From Gemmatimonadota bacterium (lineage in GTDB: Bacteria; Gemmatimonadota; Gemmatimonadetes; Gemmatimonadales; GWC2-71-9): 41,460 bases of DNA. The notes under the pieces were generated by a model. It was not told the origin of the DNA. It did no database searches and saw only the letters and a program-made list of their open reading frames with translations. Positions within the stretch are counted from its first letter, which is position 1, and every line of letters begins with the position of its first letter. Of this stretch, positions 9,057 to 17,852 are shown in pieces. The position numbers and the translations under genes are program-made. Location: positions 1 to 41,460 of the forward strand of contig SMVY01000029.1 in the NCBI GenBank assembly GCA_004357415.1, in the 5' to 3' direction.

Positions 9057-10202
9057 ATGATGTTCGAGTTGGAAGAAGACCAGAGTGTGCAGACTGCCCG
9101 CATGAAGGTCGTCGGTGTCGGTGGCGGCGGCGGCAACGCGGTGAATCGAATGATCGACGAGCGCTTGGCGGGTGTCGAATTCATCTCCGTCAACACCGAC
9201 GCGCAGGCCCTGAGTCATTCCAAGTCCGACCACCGGGTGCAGATCGGCAAGAAGCTCACCCGGGGGCTGGGCGCCGGTGCCCGGCCCGAGATCGGGCGCC
9301 AGGCCATCGAAGAGAACAAGGACGAAGTCCTGCACGCCATCCAGAACTCGGATCTGGTGTTCGTGACCTGCGGGATGGGTGGCGGCACGGGCACGGGCGC
9401 GGCACCGATGGTGGCCCAGTTGGCGCGCGACATCGGGGCGCTCACCGTGGGTATCGTGACCAAGCCGTTCCTGTTCGAGGGTCGCAAGCGGATGCGCCAG
9501 GCCGAAATGGGTATCGCGGAGATGCGCAAGAACGTGGACACCATGATCGTGGTGCCCAACGAGCGGTTGCTGGCCGTGGTAGGGAAGGGCATACCGTTCC
9601 AGGACGCGCTCAAGAAGGCCGACGAAGTCCTGCTCCACGCCACCCAAGGTATCGCCACGCTCATCACCTCCACCGGCATCATCAACGTCGACTTCGCCGA
9701 CGTCCGCACCATCATGCAGAACGGCGGCGCCGCCCTGATGGGAACCGGCATCGGCCGGGGCGAGAACCGGGCACTCGAAGCGGCCCAGCAGGCCATCGCC
9801 AGTCCCCTGCTGGACAACGTGTCCATTACCGGCGCCACTGGGGTGCTGATCAACATTACCGGCGGCGAAGACCTGACTCTGGGCGAGGCCACCCAGATCA
9901 ATGAGATCATCCATGACGCTGCCGGTGAGGACGCCGAGATCATCTTCGGGTCCGCCAGCGATCCCGCCATGGAGGGCGAGGTGCGGGTGACCGTCATCGC
10001 CACCGGGTTCGACCGGCAGGTAACCGGCGAGGCGGCGAGCCGGAGCGCCGGCATTCTGAGTTTTCCGTCGCCACAGCGAGTGACGCATCCGGCAATGCCT
10101 CCCGCCAAGCCGGAAACTCAGCGGGCCGCATCGTCGTCGGACAGTGGTACTGAAGTGCCCGAAATGGAGATCCCCACCTTTATCCGGCGGCAAATGGATT
10201 GA
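9057..10202 (+). CDS. ftsZ: Cell division protein FtsZ (tubulin-like GTPase)
   Basis: Tubulin-like GTPase that forms the Z-ring. Two adjacent ATGs (9057, 9060) follow an AGAGAGGA ribosome site at 9043-9050; the frame is also open upstream through the end of ftsA, which is not coding here. The 381 residues contain KVVGVGGGGGNAVNRM, NTDAQAL, the GTP signature GGGTGTGAAP at about residue 107, and the T7 loop region NVDFADVRTIM. A variable linker leads to the C-terminal peptide IPTFIRRQMD, the conserved docking site for FtsA and other partners. The stop codon overlaps the TTG start of the next gene. Confidence 0.98.
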   Translation: MMFELEEDQSVQTARMKVVGVGGGGGNAVNRMIDERLAGVEFISVNTDAQALSHSKSDHRVQIGKKLTRGLGAGARPEIGRQAIEENKDEVLHAIQNSDLVFVTCGMGGGTGTGAAPMVAQLARDIGALTVGIVTKPFLFEGRKRMRQAEMGIAEMRKNVDTMIVVPNERLLAVVGKGIPFQDALKKADEVLLHATQGIATLITSTGIINVDFADVRTIMQNGGAALMGTGIGRGENRALEAAQQAIASPLLDNVSITGATGVLINITGGEDLTLGEATQINEIIHDAAGEDAEIIFGSASDPAMEGEVRVTVIATGFDRQVTGEAASRSAGILSFPSPQRVTHPAMPPAKPETQRAASSSDSGTEVPEMEIPTFIRRQMD

Positions 10203-11437
10203 GGAAACAGCACGCATTCCTGTTCACCGTCGGTCTAGTCGCCGCCACCGGAGTCACCGTGTGGCGGCGTCCTCGTCCGTTGCCGGTAGCGCCGCCCATC
10301 GTAGTGAGCCGGGCATTCGACACCGTGTCCGACACCCTGCGCTGGGGCGAGACGATCTCGGAACTCTTTGATAGACAAGGGGTTGCCGGGCTCGCCCTCG
10401 ACCGGTTCGATGACGAAGTGGCCCTCGATCCTCGACGCCTCCGCGCCGGTATGGTGTTCACCTTCGTGCGCGAGTTGCCCGGCATCGTTCCGGTGGAGGT
10501 CAGCGTTCGTCCCGACGCGGCACGCATCGTCCGCTACCGGCATACGGCCGATGGATGGACGGCTCTGGTGGACACTATTCGCTGGTCACCCGACGTGGTG
10601 CGTCTCGAAGGCGCCATCGACCACTCGCTGTACGTGGCACTCGACGGACTGGTCGCCGACTCAGTCCTCGAACGCGGCGAGCGCACGCGTCTCGCATGGG
10701 AATTGGCCGAGATCTACGCCTGGACCGTCGATTTCACCCGAGACATACGTCCCGGCGACCATTTTCAGATTCTCCTCGAGCGCGACGTATCGAGCGAGGG
10801 CGAGGTCCGCTTCGGGCGAGTCCTCGCCGCGGACCTCACCATCATGGGGCGGCGGCTTCCCGCGTTTCGTTTCGTCCATCCCGACAATTCACTCGCCTAC
10901 TACGACGACCGAGGCTTGTCGCTGCGCCGGGCCTTCCTGCGGTACCCGGTCCGCTTCCGGCGAATTTCGTCCCGCTTCAGCTCGGCCCGGCTCCACCCGG
11001 TGCTGGGGGTAACCCGGAAGCACGTGGGGATCGACTACGCCGCCGACCGGGGGACGCCAGTCATGGCAACGGCCGACGGCGTGGTTCTGCGGGCGGGACT
11101 GGCCGGCGGCTATGGCCGGTTGGTGGAAATACGGCACAAGAACGGCATCATCACCCGGTACGCCCACCTGAACGGATTTGCCAAGGGGGTCCGCAAGGGG
11201 AGCAGAGTGATCCAGGGACAGACAATCGGCTACGTCGGCATGACCGGTTTGGCCAATGCTCCTCACCTGCACTACGAGTTTCGGGAACACGGCCGGCCGC
11301 GGAATCCTCTTGCGGTCGACTTCGGTAACGGCGATCCCATCAGCGAGGGCGAACGGGCGGCGTTCGATGTCCGCCGGCAACAGCTCGAGCAGCGTCTGTA
11401 TCCCCCAGAGCAATCGTTCGCCCAGGGCGGCGAGTAG
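10199..11437 (+). CDS. M23 (LytM) family cell-wall metallopeptidase, MepM-like
   Basis: Predicted membrane-anchored or secreted endopeptidase acting on peptidoglycan cross-links. The TTG at 10199 overlaps the ftsZ stop (TTGA), implying coupled translation. After a signal-anchor (about residues 6-22) comes a LysM/OapA-like region with DTLRWGETISELF and LRAGMVF, then a second pre-domain. The M23 domain at about 255-385 has its zinc ligands: H275 and D279 in RKHVGIDYA, then AHLNGF and H356/H358 in APHLHYEF. The domain order resembles E. coli MepM/YebA, though a role as an amidase activator cannot be excluded. Location next to ftsZ suggests septal wall cleavage. Confidence 0.85.
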   Translation: MRKQHAFLFTVGLVAATGVTVWRRPRPLPVAPPIVVSRAFDTVSDTLRWGETISELFDRQGVAGLALDRFDDEVALDPRRLRAGMVFTFVRELPGIVPVEVSVRPDAARIVRYRHTADGWTALVDTIRWSPDVVRLEGAIDHSLYVALDGLVADSVLERGERTRLAWELAEIYAWTVDFTRDIRPGDHFQILLERDVSSEGEVRFGRVLAADLTIMGRRLPAFRFVHPDNSLAYYDDRGLSLRRAFLRYPVRFRRISSRFSSARLHPVLGVTRKHVGIDYAADRGTPVMATADGVVLRAGLAGGYGRLVEIRHKNGIITRYAHLNGFAKGVRKGSRVIQGQTIGYVGMTGLANAPHLHYEFREHGRPRNPLAVDFGNGDPISEGERAAFDVRRQQLEQRLYPPEQSFAQGGE

Positions 11438-11461
11438 CCCCATCCGACATTCGTTGGTCTC

Positions 11462-13273
11462 ATGACGCTGGCCATCATTCTTGGCGCGATCATTCTCTCC
11501 GCCACAACCTACCTGGTCTTCGAACGGCTCGGACGCCGGGCGCTCCTCCCCGTGGCGGCCCGCAGCGTGGCCTGGGCCGGATTGGGCCTGCTGCTCTTCA
11601 ATGTGAGTTGCCCCACGCCCGGCAGCGATCGGGTACCCCTGATCCTCATCGACGGCTCCCTGAGCATGCGGTCCGACACGGCGGCATTCCGTCGCATCAG
11701 AGACTCGGCCGCCGTGGCCGGCGACGTGGTGTTTTTCGGTGACGAGCGGGCCGCCGTGGACTCACTGCCCCGTGGACGGTCCCGCATCCGCGATCGATTG
11801 CTGGCCGCCGTGGTCTCCGGCCGGTCGGTGCAGGTCATCACCGATGGCGAATTGGACGACGGCGCCGAACTCACCGAGGAGCTCCTGGCTGGGGTTGCCG
11901 TCGACCTCCGTCCGCGGGTCGACACACCGGCCGTCGTTGTGACTCAGATTCGGGGGCCGGCCCGGCTGACCGCGGGCGACACTTTGGTACTCGAGGGAGA
12001 GATACGCACGTTCGGCCGCTGGACGCAGGACTCCGCCACGGTGACGGTTCACGCCGGCGACCGGCTGGTGGCTCGGGTGCGCGTGCCGGTGGCGGCCATG
12101 GGTCGGACGACATTCCGGGTAGCGGGAACGACGCGCCGCCTAGCCGCTGGGGAGCAGGTGCTGACTGTACGGGTAGCCGGTGCGGGACTCGATTCGCTGT
12201 CGAGTACTCGCTGGCACCACATCACGGTAGTGGCCACGCCGGGTGTCGTGCTGGTCGCCGATCCCGGAGACTGGGACAGCCGGTTTCTTTACCGGACCCT
12301 CATCGACGTGGCCGACCTTCCGGTGCGCGGGTACGTCAAGTTGGCCAACGACCAATGGCGGTCGATGGCCGATCTCGAACCCGTCAACGAGTCCACGGTG
12401 AGGCGTGCGGCACGCGGCGCCGATCTGCTGATTCTCAAAGGGCGGCCGGGAACGTTGGCAACCGGTTCGCGGGCGCGGGGACTGTGGCGCTGGCCCAGCG
12501 GGGAGAACGGCGCGCTGCAACTGGAGGGGGACTGGTACCTGACGCCGGGATCCGTCTCTCCCCTGGGTCAGGCCTTTGTCGGTATCGCAGTCGATTCCTT
12601 TCCTCCCGCGGCCCACATCACCCCGGTCGAGGTCAGGGACGATGAATGGGTGGGGCTGTTGGCTCAGGAAGGGCGGCGCGGTGCCCTCCGGCCGGTCATC
12701 ATCGGGGGCGAGCGGGGGGAGCGGGCGAGTGGCGGGGGGCGGCTCCGGTACGTTGTGGTGGCGGCGGACGGGTTTTGGCGCTGGGCGTTCTCCGGGGGGA
12801 GCAGCGAACAGGGCTATCGCTCTTGGGTGGCGGCGACGACCTCCTGGCTCTTGGGTGGGGCAGACTCGCTCGCCGGTGTGGCGGTTCCCGTGGCAGCCAT
12901 CGTCCACAACGCGCGCCCCCTCATGTTCCGCTGGATGGGCCCGGGCGATGCGGCCGACGTCCCCATCAGGTTCGACGGTGGGCAGACGGTGGTGGACGAC
13001 ACCCTGTCGTTCGATGGGACAGGGCGTGCCCGGGTGTGGCTCCCCGTAGGCCGCTACCGCTACCTGACGCCTGATGGCGCCGGCGGAGTGGTGGCGGTCG
13101 AGCCGTACTCCGACGAATGGCTTCCGCGCACGGTTACCTTACAGCGGCGAACGCCGGCGGCAGTCGTGTCCACGACGCGGACGTCCGCGCGTGAGGTGTT
13201 GTGGCTGTTCGGGTTGGTCGTGCTGGCCCTGGCCGCCGAGTGGCTGGCACGGCGGCACCTGGGACTGCGGTAA
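11462..13273 (+). CDS. Membrane protein with a von Willebrand factor A-like domain
   Basis: A 603-residue protein of unknown function. Two hydrophobic segments at the N-terminus (about 1-20 and 33-50) are followed by a vWA-like fold. LILIDGSLSM carries the DxSxS metal site (D64, S66, S68) and ITDGELDD supplies a later acidic site (D128). A beta-rich region follows, then ADPGDWDSRFLYRTL at about residue 262, which resembles the glutamine-amidotransferase-like segment of BatA-type membrane proteins. A final membrane helix (about 580-597) ends in basic residues. Most of the chain should be periplasmic. It sits between the ftsZ-linked peptidase and ftsY; an envelope role is an inference. Confidence 0.7.
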   Translation: MTLAIILGAIILSATTYLVFERLGRRALLPVAARSVAWAGLGLLLFNVSCPTPGSDRVPLILIDGSLSMRSDTAAFRRIRDSAAVAGDVVFFGDERAAVDSLPRGRSRIRDRLLAAVVSGRSVQVITDGELDDGAELTEELLAGVAVDLRPRVDTPAVVVTQIRGPARLTAGDTLVLEGEIRTFGRWTQDSATVTVHAGDRLVARVRVPVAAMGRTTFRVAGTTRRLAAGEQVLTVRVAGAGLDSLSSTRWHHITVVATPGVVLVADPGDWDSRFLYRTLIDVADLPVRGYVKLANDQWRSMADLEPVNESTVRRAARGADLLILKGRPGTLATGSRARGLWRWPSGENGALQLEGDWYLTPGSVSPLGQAFVGIAVDSFPPAAHITPVEVRDDEWVGLLAQEGRRGALRPVIIGGERGERASGGGRLRYVVVAADGFWRWAFSGGSSEQGYRSWVAATTSWLLGGADSLAGVAVPVAAIVHNARPLMFRWMGPGDAADVPIRFDGGQTVVDDTLSFDGTGRARVWLPVGRYRYLTPDGAGGVVAVEPYSDEWLPRTVTLQRRTPAAVVSTTRTSAREVLWLFGLVVLALAAEWLARRHLGLR

Positions 13274-13285
13274 CGCAGAAGGGCT

Positions 13286-14212
13286 ATGGCAGGGACGAGA
13301 CTCAACGCACAGAAGATGGGCTTGTGGGGACGCATCAAGCGGCTGGCATTGACCGATGTCGGTGCGTTGGTTCGTGGGCTTCGGGCCGAGGACCTCGAGG
13401 CCCTGGAACGGTTGTTGATCGAGGCGGACTTCGGCGTGCCCGCCACCATGGACCTGGTCGAAGGTCTTGAGGCGGACGTGCGCCGCGGGACACTCAAGAC
13501 GACCGATGACCTCCATCGAGCCCTCGACGACCGGCTGCGGTCCCTGCTGGCCAACGGAGATACGCCCGGCGATCTCCGCCGGGCCGAAGCCGGACCCACG
13601 GTCATTCTGGTAGTCGGGGTCAACGGGGTGGGGAAGACCACGACCATCGCCAAACTGGCGCACCGGCTCCAGCGCGAGGGCCGTTCGGTGCTCCTTGTGG
13701 CGGCCGACACTTACCGCGCTGGGGCCGTCGCCCAACTGGAGATCTGGGCCGAACGGTTGGGCGTGCCGTGCGTGAGCGGGATCGCCGGCGGCGATCCCGC
13801 AGCGGTAGCCTTCGATGCCATTGATGCGGCTACGGCACGGGACATCGACACGGTGCTGATCGACACGGCGGGGCGGTTGCACACCCAGGACGGCCTGATG
13901 GACGAGTTGCGGAAAGTGCACCGGGTGGTGGGTCGCAGGATCCCGGGTGCGCCACACGAAACCCTCCTGGTGCTCGACGGTACCGTCGGGCAGAACGCAG
14001 TCCAGCAGGGGCGGCGATTCTCTGAGGTCGTAGCACCGACGGGCATCATCGTGACCAAGCTCGACGGCAGCGCGCGCGGTGGCGCAGTGGTGGCTCTGCG
14101 GCGGGAACTCGACCTCCCCATCCGTTTCATCGGACTGGGCGAGCGGTTGGAAGATCTCGAACCGTTCGACCCGGCGACCTATGCCGGCTACCTCCTCACC
14201 GACGATGGCTGA
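13286..14212 (+). CDS. ftsY: Signal recognition particle receptor FtsY
   Basis: SRP-type GTPase that docks ribosome-SRP complexes at the membrane for co-translational insertion. The 308 residues consist of the N domain (GLWGRIKRLALTDVGALVRG start) and G domain only, without the long acidic A domain of E. coli FtsY. GTPase motifs are visible: GVNGVGKTTT at about 111-120, DTYRAGAVAQLE, DTAGRLHTQDGLMDEL, TKLDGSARGG and GLGERLEDLEPF. The ATG at 13286 has AGAAGGG only two bases away; the second Met at 13316 is an alternative start and would remove ten residues. It is 12 bp after the vWA gene and 16 bp before recG. Confidence 0.94.
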   Translation: MAGTRLNAQKMGLWGRIKRLALTDVGALVRGLRAEDLEALERLLIEADFGVPATMDLVEGLEADVRRGTLKTTDDLHRALDDRLRSLLANGDTPGDLRRAEAGPTVILVVGVNGVGKTTTIAKLAHRLQREGRSVLLVAADTYRAGAVAQLEIWAERLGVPCVSGIAGGDPAAVAFDAIDAATARDIDTVLIDTAGRLHTQDGLMDELRKVHRVVGRRIPGAPHETLLVLDGTVGQNAVQQGRRFSEVVAPTGIIVTKLDGSARGGAVVALRRELDLPIRFIGLGERLEDLEPFDPATYAGYLLTDDG

Positions 14213-14228
14213 CACGGCGACCTGATCG

Positions 14229-16304
14229 ATGGGTGCCCTGCGAGCAGACACCAAGATCCAGTTCCTGAAGGGCATCGGTACCCGCCGGGCTGAAGCCTTC
14301 GCCCGGCTCGGCGTGTTTACCGCGCAAGACCTTCTGTGGCACCTCCCTCACCGGTACATAGACGCCTCGCAGGTGACGCCGTTGGCCAAGGCCCGCGTTG
14401 GGGATGAAGTGGCCTGTGTCGGTCAGGTGGTGGATACCGGCATCCAACCGACACGGCGGGGCCTCAAGATCTTCCGCGCCGTGCTACGCGACGCGTCGGG
14501 TCTGCTGGAGTGTGCCTGGCCGGGGCAGCCGTTCCTCGAACGGAGCATTCGCCCGGGTCAAACGCTGCTGGTGGCCGGCACCGTCAGGTTCTATCACGGC
14601 CGGCAGTTGTCGCCCCGCGAGTTCATCGTCCTGGCGGAGGGCAACGGCGAGGACGCGGAAACCGGCCCTGTGATCGGAACCGTGCTCCCGGTCTACCCCG
14701 CCACCGAGGGGTTGAGTCACAAACAGATCCGGGGACTCATCCAGCGCCATCTGGACGAATTGATCGCCTTGCAGGTCGACGCCATGCCCGAGGCGCTCCG
14801 CTCGGAGTTGGCACTCCCCGGAGTGCAACAGGCACTGCGGGCGGTCCATCAGCCTGGTTCGCTCCTCGAGGCGGAAGCTGGTCGGCGGCGGTTGGCCTTC
14901 GACGAACTCTTCGATCTGCAGTTGATGCTGGTTCGCGCGCGCACCCTGGCCAAGCGGCAGCGCGCCGGGGTGTCGTTCGAGATCCGCCGCGACCTCACGA
15001 CCAAGCTGAAGGAGGGTCTGCCGTTCACCCTCACCCACGATCAGGTGCGTGCCGTACGAGAAATCACCGGCGACATGACCGCGCCTGAGCGGATGCACCG
15101 GCTGTTGATGGGTGACGTAGGAACCGGGAAGACGGTGGTGGCGCTGTTCGCCATGTTGCTGGCGGTCGAGAACGACTATCAGGCCGCCCTCATGGCGCCG
15201 ACCGAGCTGTTGGCCGAACAACACGTGGCCACGCTGCAGGCGTTGTTGCGACCGCTGGGAATAGCGCCCGATCTGCTGATCGGCCGGTTGACCGCCTCCG
15301 AAAAAAGCGCCACGCGGCGACGGCTGTCCGAGGGGCGTTCGCGGGTGGTGGTGGGGACGCACGCGCTGATGCAGGAGAGCGTCTCGTTTCGACGATTGGG
15401 CTTGGTGGTGATCGACGAACAGCACCGCTTCGGGGTGGAGCAACGGGCGGCGCTGATTGGCAAGGGCACAACGCCCGACGTGCTGTTGTTGTCGGCGACT
15501 CCCATTCCCCGGTCGCTGGCGCTGACGATGTATGGTGACCTCGACATGTCCGTACTCCGTGAACGTCCCCCCGGCCGGGGAGACGTCCGCACCGACATCC
15601 GTGCCGGTCGCCGGCGCCAGTCCGTCGTGGCGTTATTGCGCGAGCGGTGCGGACGGGGGGAGCAGGCCTATGTCGTTCTCCCGGTGATCGAGGAATCGGA
15701 ACGGGTCGACCTGCGGGCCGCGACCACCATGGCCGAGACTCTCCGCGCCGAACTGACCGAACTGACGATCGGGTTGGTCCACGGGCGCCTGAAGGCGGAG
15801 GAGCGGGACACCATCATGCGCCGATTTCGTGCCGGGGAGATCGACGTTCTGGTGGCGACGACGGTCATCGAAGTGGGCATCGACGTCGCCAACGCCACCA
15901 TCATGGTGATTCACCACCCCGAACGGTTCGGGCTGGCCCAGTTGCATCAACTGCGCGGACGGATCGGACGTGGTGGTGATGATAGCGTGTGCGTCCTCAT
16001 GGTAGACGGTACTGTGCCGCCCAGGCTGGAGAGCTTTGCGCGGACCACCGACGGATTCCGGATCGCGGAACTGGATCTGGCCGAGCGGGGAATGGGCGAC
16101 TTGATCGGCGCTCGCCAATCGGGAGGATTCGTCCTGCGCCATGCGAAGTTGCCCGAGGATGCCGAGTTGTTGGAGCGGGCCCGGCAGGAAGCGCGCGGTC
16201 TGATCGAAAAAGATCCCGGACTCACTGCGGCCCGGCATCAGGGTCTTCGGGAGCGGGCGGTGCGCCGATACCCGCGGGCGGCCGAGCTGTTCCGCGTCGG
16301 CTAG
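14229..16304 (+). CDS. recG: ATP-dependent DNA helicase RecG
   Basis: Superfamily 2 helicase that remodels stalled forks and Holliday junctions. The 691-residue length is normal. The N-terminal part has a helix-hairpin-like FLKGIGTRRAEAFARLGV and the wedge (OB) domain. Helicase motifs follow: Walker A LMGDVGTGKTVVALFAML at about 293-310, TELLAEQH, the DEQH box in VIDEQHRFGVEQRA at about 393, LSATPIPRSLALTMYGDLD, then motifs IV-VI with VHGRLKAEERD, TTVIEVGIDVANA and LHQLRGRIGRGG. The stop lies one base from the stop of the convergent minus-strand gene, leaving no room for a dedicated terminator. Confidence 0.96.
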   Translation: MGALRADTKIQFLKGIGTRRAEAFARLGVFTAQDLLWHLPHRYIDASQVTPLAKARVGDEVACVGQVVDTGIQPTRRGLKIFRAVLRDASGLLECAWPGQPFLERSIRPGQTLLVAGTVRFYHGRQLSPREFIVLAEGNGEDAETGPVIGTVLPVYPATEGLSHKQIRGLIQRHLDELIALQVDAMPEALRSELALPGVQQALRAVHQPGSLLEAEAGRRRLAFDELFDLQLMLVRARTLAKRQRAGVSFEIRRDLTTKLKEGLPFTLTHDQVRAVREITGDMTAPERMHRLLMGDVGTGKTVVALFAMLLAVENDYQAALMAPTELLAEQHVATLQALLRPLGIAPDLLIGRLTASEKSATRRRLSEGRSRVVVGTHALMQESVSFRRLGLVVIDEQHRFGVEQRAALIGKGTTPDVLLLSATPIPRSLALTMYGDLDMSVLRERPPGRGDVRTDIRAGRRRQSVVALLRERCGRGEQAYVVLPVIEESERVDLRAATTMAETLRAELTELTIGLVHGRLKAEERDTIMRRFRAGEIDVLVATTVIEVGIDVANATIMVIHHPERFGLAQLHQLRGRIGRGGDDSVCVLMVDGTVPPRLESFARTTDGFRIAELDLAERGMGDLIGARQSGGFVLRHAKLPEDAELLERARQEARGLIEKDPGLTAARHQGLRERAVRRYPRAAELFRVG

Positions 16305-16305
16305 C

Positions 16306-16761
16306 TCAGAAATTGATTTCGATCCCCACTCCCACCGCGTCACCCATGTCCTGCACCAGGGGAGCGAAGGGGATGTTGTCGTCTGGGACACCGGGCGGGC
16401 GGGTGAATTCGTAGATGAACATGGCCGCGGCGCCCAAGAGCGCCGCCTGGCCGGCGATCAGGAACCGGCGTGATGACGTGTCCAGCCGCGAGGTCCGCTG
16501 GAACAGCTCCTCGCTTATCGGGTCGTGGTAGATGCCCGAGTCGTCCACGGTACACAGCTGGGGATCGCTGAGGCACCGGTTCGTAAGGTCGTCGAACGAC
16601 TGGTTGGCCCGCTCGTTGGCTTCCGAAGATGCCAGATTGAAACCGACCGTCACCACCAGCAGGCCCCACTTGCCGTACTTGATCCAGGGGGAGATTTCCT
16701 GGGCGCCAAGTTGCCCCGGCAAGCCCAGAAGCAGCAGGAGCAACAGGACAACCCTCGTCAC
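16306..16761 (-). CDS. Small secreted protein of unknown function
   Basis: The open frame reaches 16851, but the GTG at 16761 is the better start. It overlaps the stop of the upstream BamB-like gene as GTGA and begins directly with a signal peptide (TRVVLLLLLLLGLPGQLGAQ). This gives 151 residues. The mature protein has a hydrophobic stretch near WIKYGKWGLLVVTVGFNLA and a second one near FLIAGQAALLGAAAMFIYEF, so it may be an inner-membrane protein with two segments flanking a polar loop. Two cysteines, in NRCLSDPQLC, could form a disulfide. I do not recognise the family. It forms a two-gene operon with the propeller lipoprotein. Confidence 0.65.
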   Translation of the reverse strand: MTRVVLLLLLLLGLPGQLGAQEISPWIKYGKWGLLVVTVGFNLASSEANERANQSFDDLTNRCLSDPQLCTVDDSGIYHDPISEELFQRTSRLDTSSRRFLIAGQAALLGAAAMFIYEFTRPPGVPDDNIPFAPLVQDMGDAVGVGIEINF

Positions 16762-17843
16762 TGACTGACCAGCCGGTGGATGTCCCCAATTCCCCCAAAG
16801 GCGAGGAAACCGTCCGGCATGATGATGGGGGCCACGGCGATGGGGCGCCACAACGCCAGCTGCCAGGCTTCGGTGCCGTCGATTTCCAGGGCCCGGATGA
16901 CGCCATCAGCGCCACCAAGGAGCAACCACCGGTCGAAGCGCGACAGCGGGGCGGTGACCGGCCACTCGAGTTCGGCTATCAGGGTGGCCTCCGGCGCGGG
17001 ATCGGGGTCGATGCGGTACACGTTTCCCGGACGCGTTACCACGAACACCGTGTCGCCGCTCACGACCGGGGAGACGAGGACCTCGGACTCGACGGGTACC
17101 TGCCATACGATGTTCAGGTCGCGCCGGTCCATCTTGAAGACGGTCCCCGACGTGGTACCGGCTATCAGATAAGTGCCCGTTTCGGCCCAATTCGAGGTTA
17201 TCGATCCGGGAGCGCTCATCCGCTGTACCACTCGTCCGTCTTCCAGTGAGATGCGGTAGATGGTGTCGAGCGTGGTGGCCACCAGGTTGCCATCCTCCCC
17301 GAGGACCGGTGCCGCCAGGGCTACGCCGAGGTTTCGCTGCCACTCGAACGCACCATCCCACGTTCTGAGGGCGAACAAGATCCCGAGGTTGCTATGGGCA
17401 ACGACTTTCCCGTCCGTTACCAGCAGCGGCACGGAAATTCGGTCGGTTCGTTCTTGCCAGATTTCCTTCCCGTCGGCGCTGCTCACCGCCCGGATGCTGC
17501 CTCCCGGCCGGTCCGAGCCAATAAACAGGGTGTCACCCGCGTGGGCCACGCCACCGACCAGGGCTCCGGGCAGCCGTTTGTTCCACAACTTTCTCCCCGT
17601 GGCGGTCTCGATTGCGTAGACCCTCCGGTCGAGCGCCCCCGCGTAGATGACAGAATCGGTCACCACCATGCTGCCGCTGAAGCCACTGCCGAACTTGTCC
17701 TCCCACGCCAATTCCAGTGGCAGGGAGCCCTCCTGTTCCGGTACCGGCGGGGGGGGGACGCGGGTGGCGAAGCAGCCCGCGTTGACGAGGCTCGCGAGGG
17801 CCGCTACACTCCACGCGCCTGCTGGTAATACCCGTCTTAGCAT
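16758..17843 (-). CDS. PQQ/BamB-like beta-propeller lipoprotein
   Basis: Predicted lipoprotein of 361 residues. The N-terminus has two arginines, a hydrophobic core and a lipobox-like VNAGC with the lipidated Cys at about position 24. A proline-rich linker follows. The rest is made of repeated WD-like blades of the PQQ type: VYAIETATGRKLWNKRL, IRAVSSADGKEIWQE, LFALRTWDGAFEWQR, YRISLEDGRVVQ, VFKMDRRDLNIVWQ and IRALEIDGTEAWQ. This matches the BamB fold, which helps outer-membrane protein assembly, but the same fold occurs in unrelated lipoproteins and no bam genes are nearby, so the symbol is withheld. Its start codon is only 9 bp from the divergent asnS. Confidence 0.8.
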   Translation of the reverse strand: MLRRVLPAGAWSVAALASLVNAGCFATRVPPPPVPEQEGSLPLELAWEDKFGSGFSGSMVVTDSVIYAGALDRRVYAIETATGRKLWNKRLPGALVGGVAHAGDTLFIGSDRPGGSIRAVSSADGKEIWQERTDRISVPLLVTDGKVVAHSNLGILFALRTWDGAFEWQRNLGVALAAPVLGEDGNLVATTLDTIYRISLEDGRVVQRMSAPGSITSNWAETGTYLIAGTTSGTVFKMDRRDLNIVWQVPVESEVLVSPVVSGDTVFVVTRPGNVYRIDPDPAPEATLIAELEWPVTAPLSRFDRWLLLGGADGVIRALEIDGTEAWQLALWRPIAVAPIIMPDGFLAFGGIGDIHRLVSQ

Positions 17844-17852
17844 AGGCTACCG

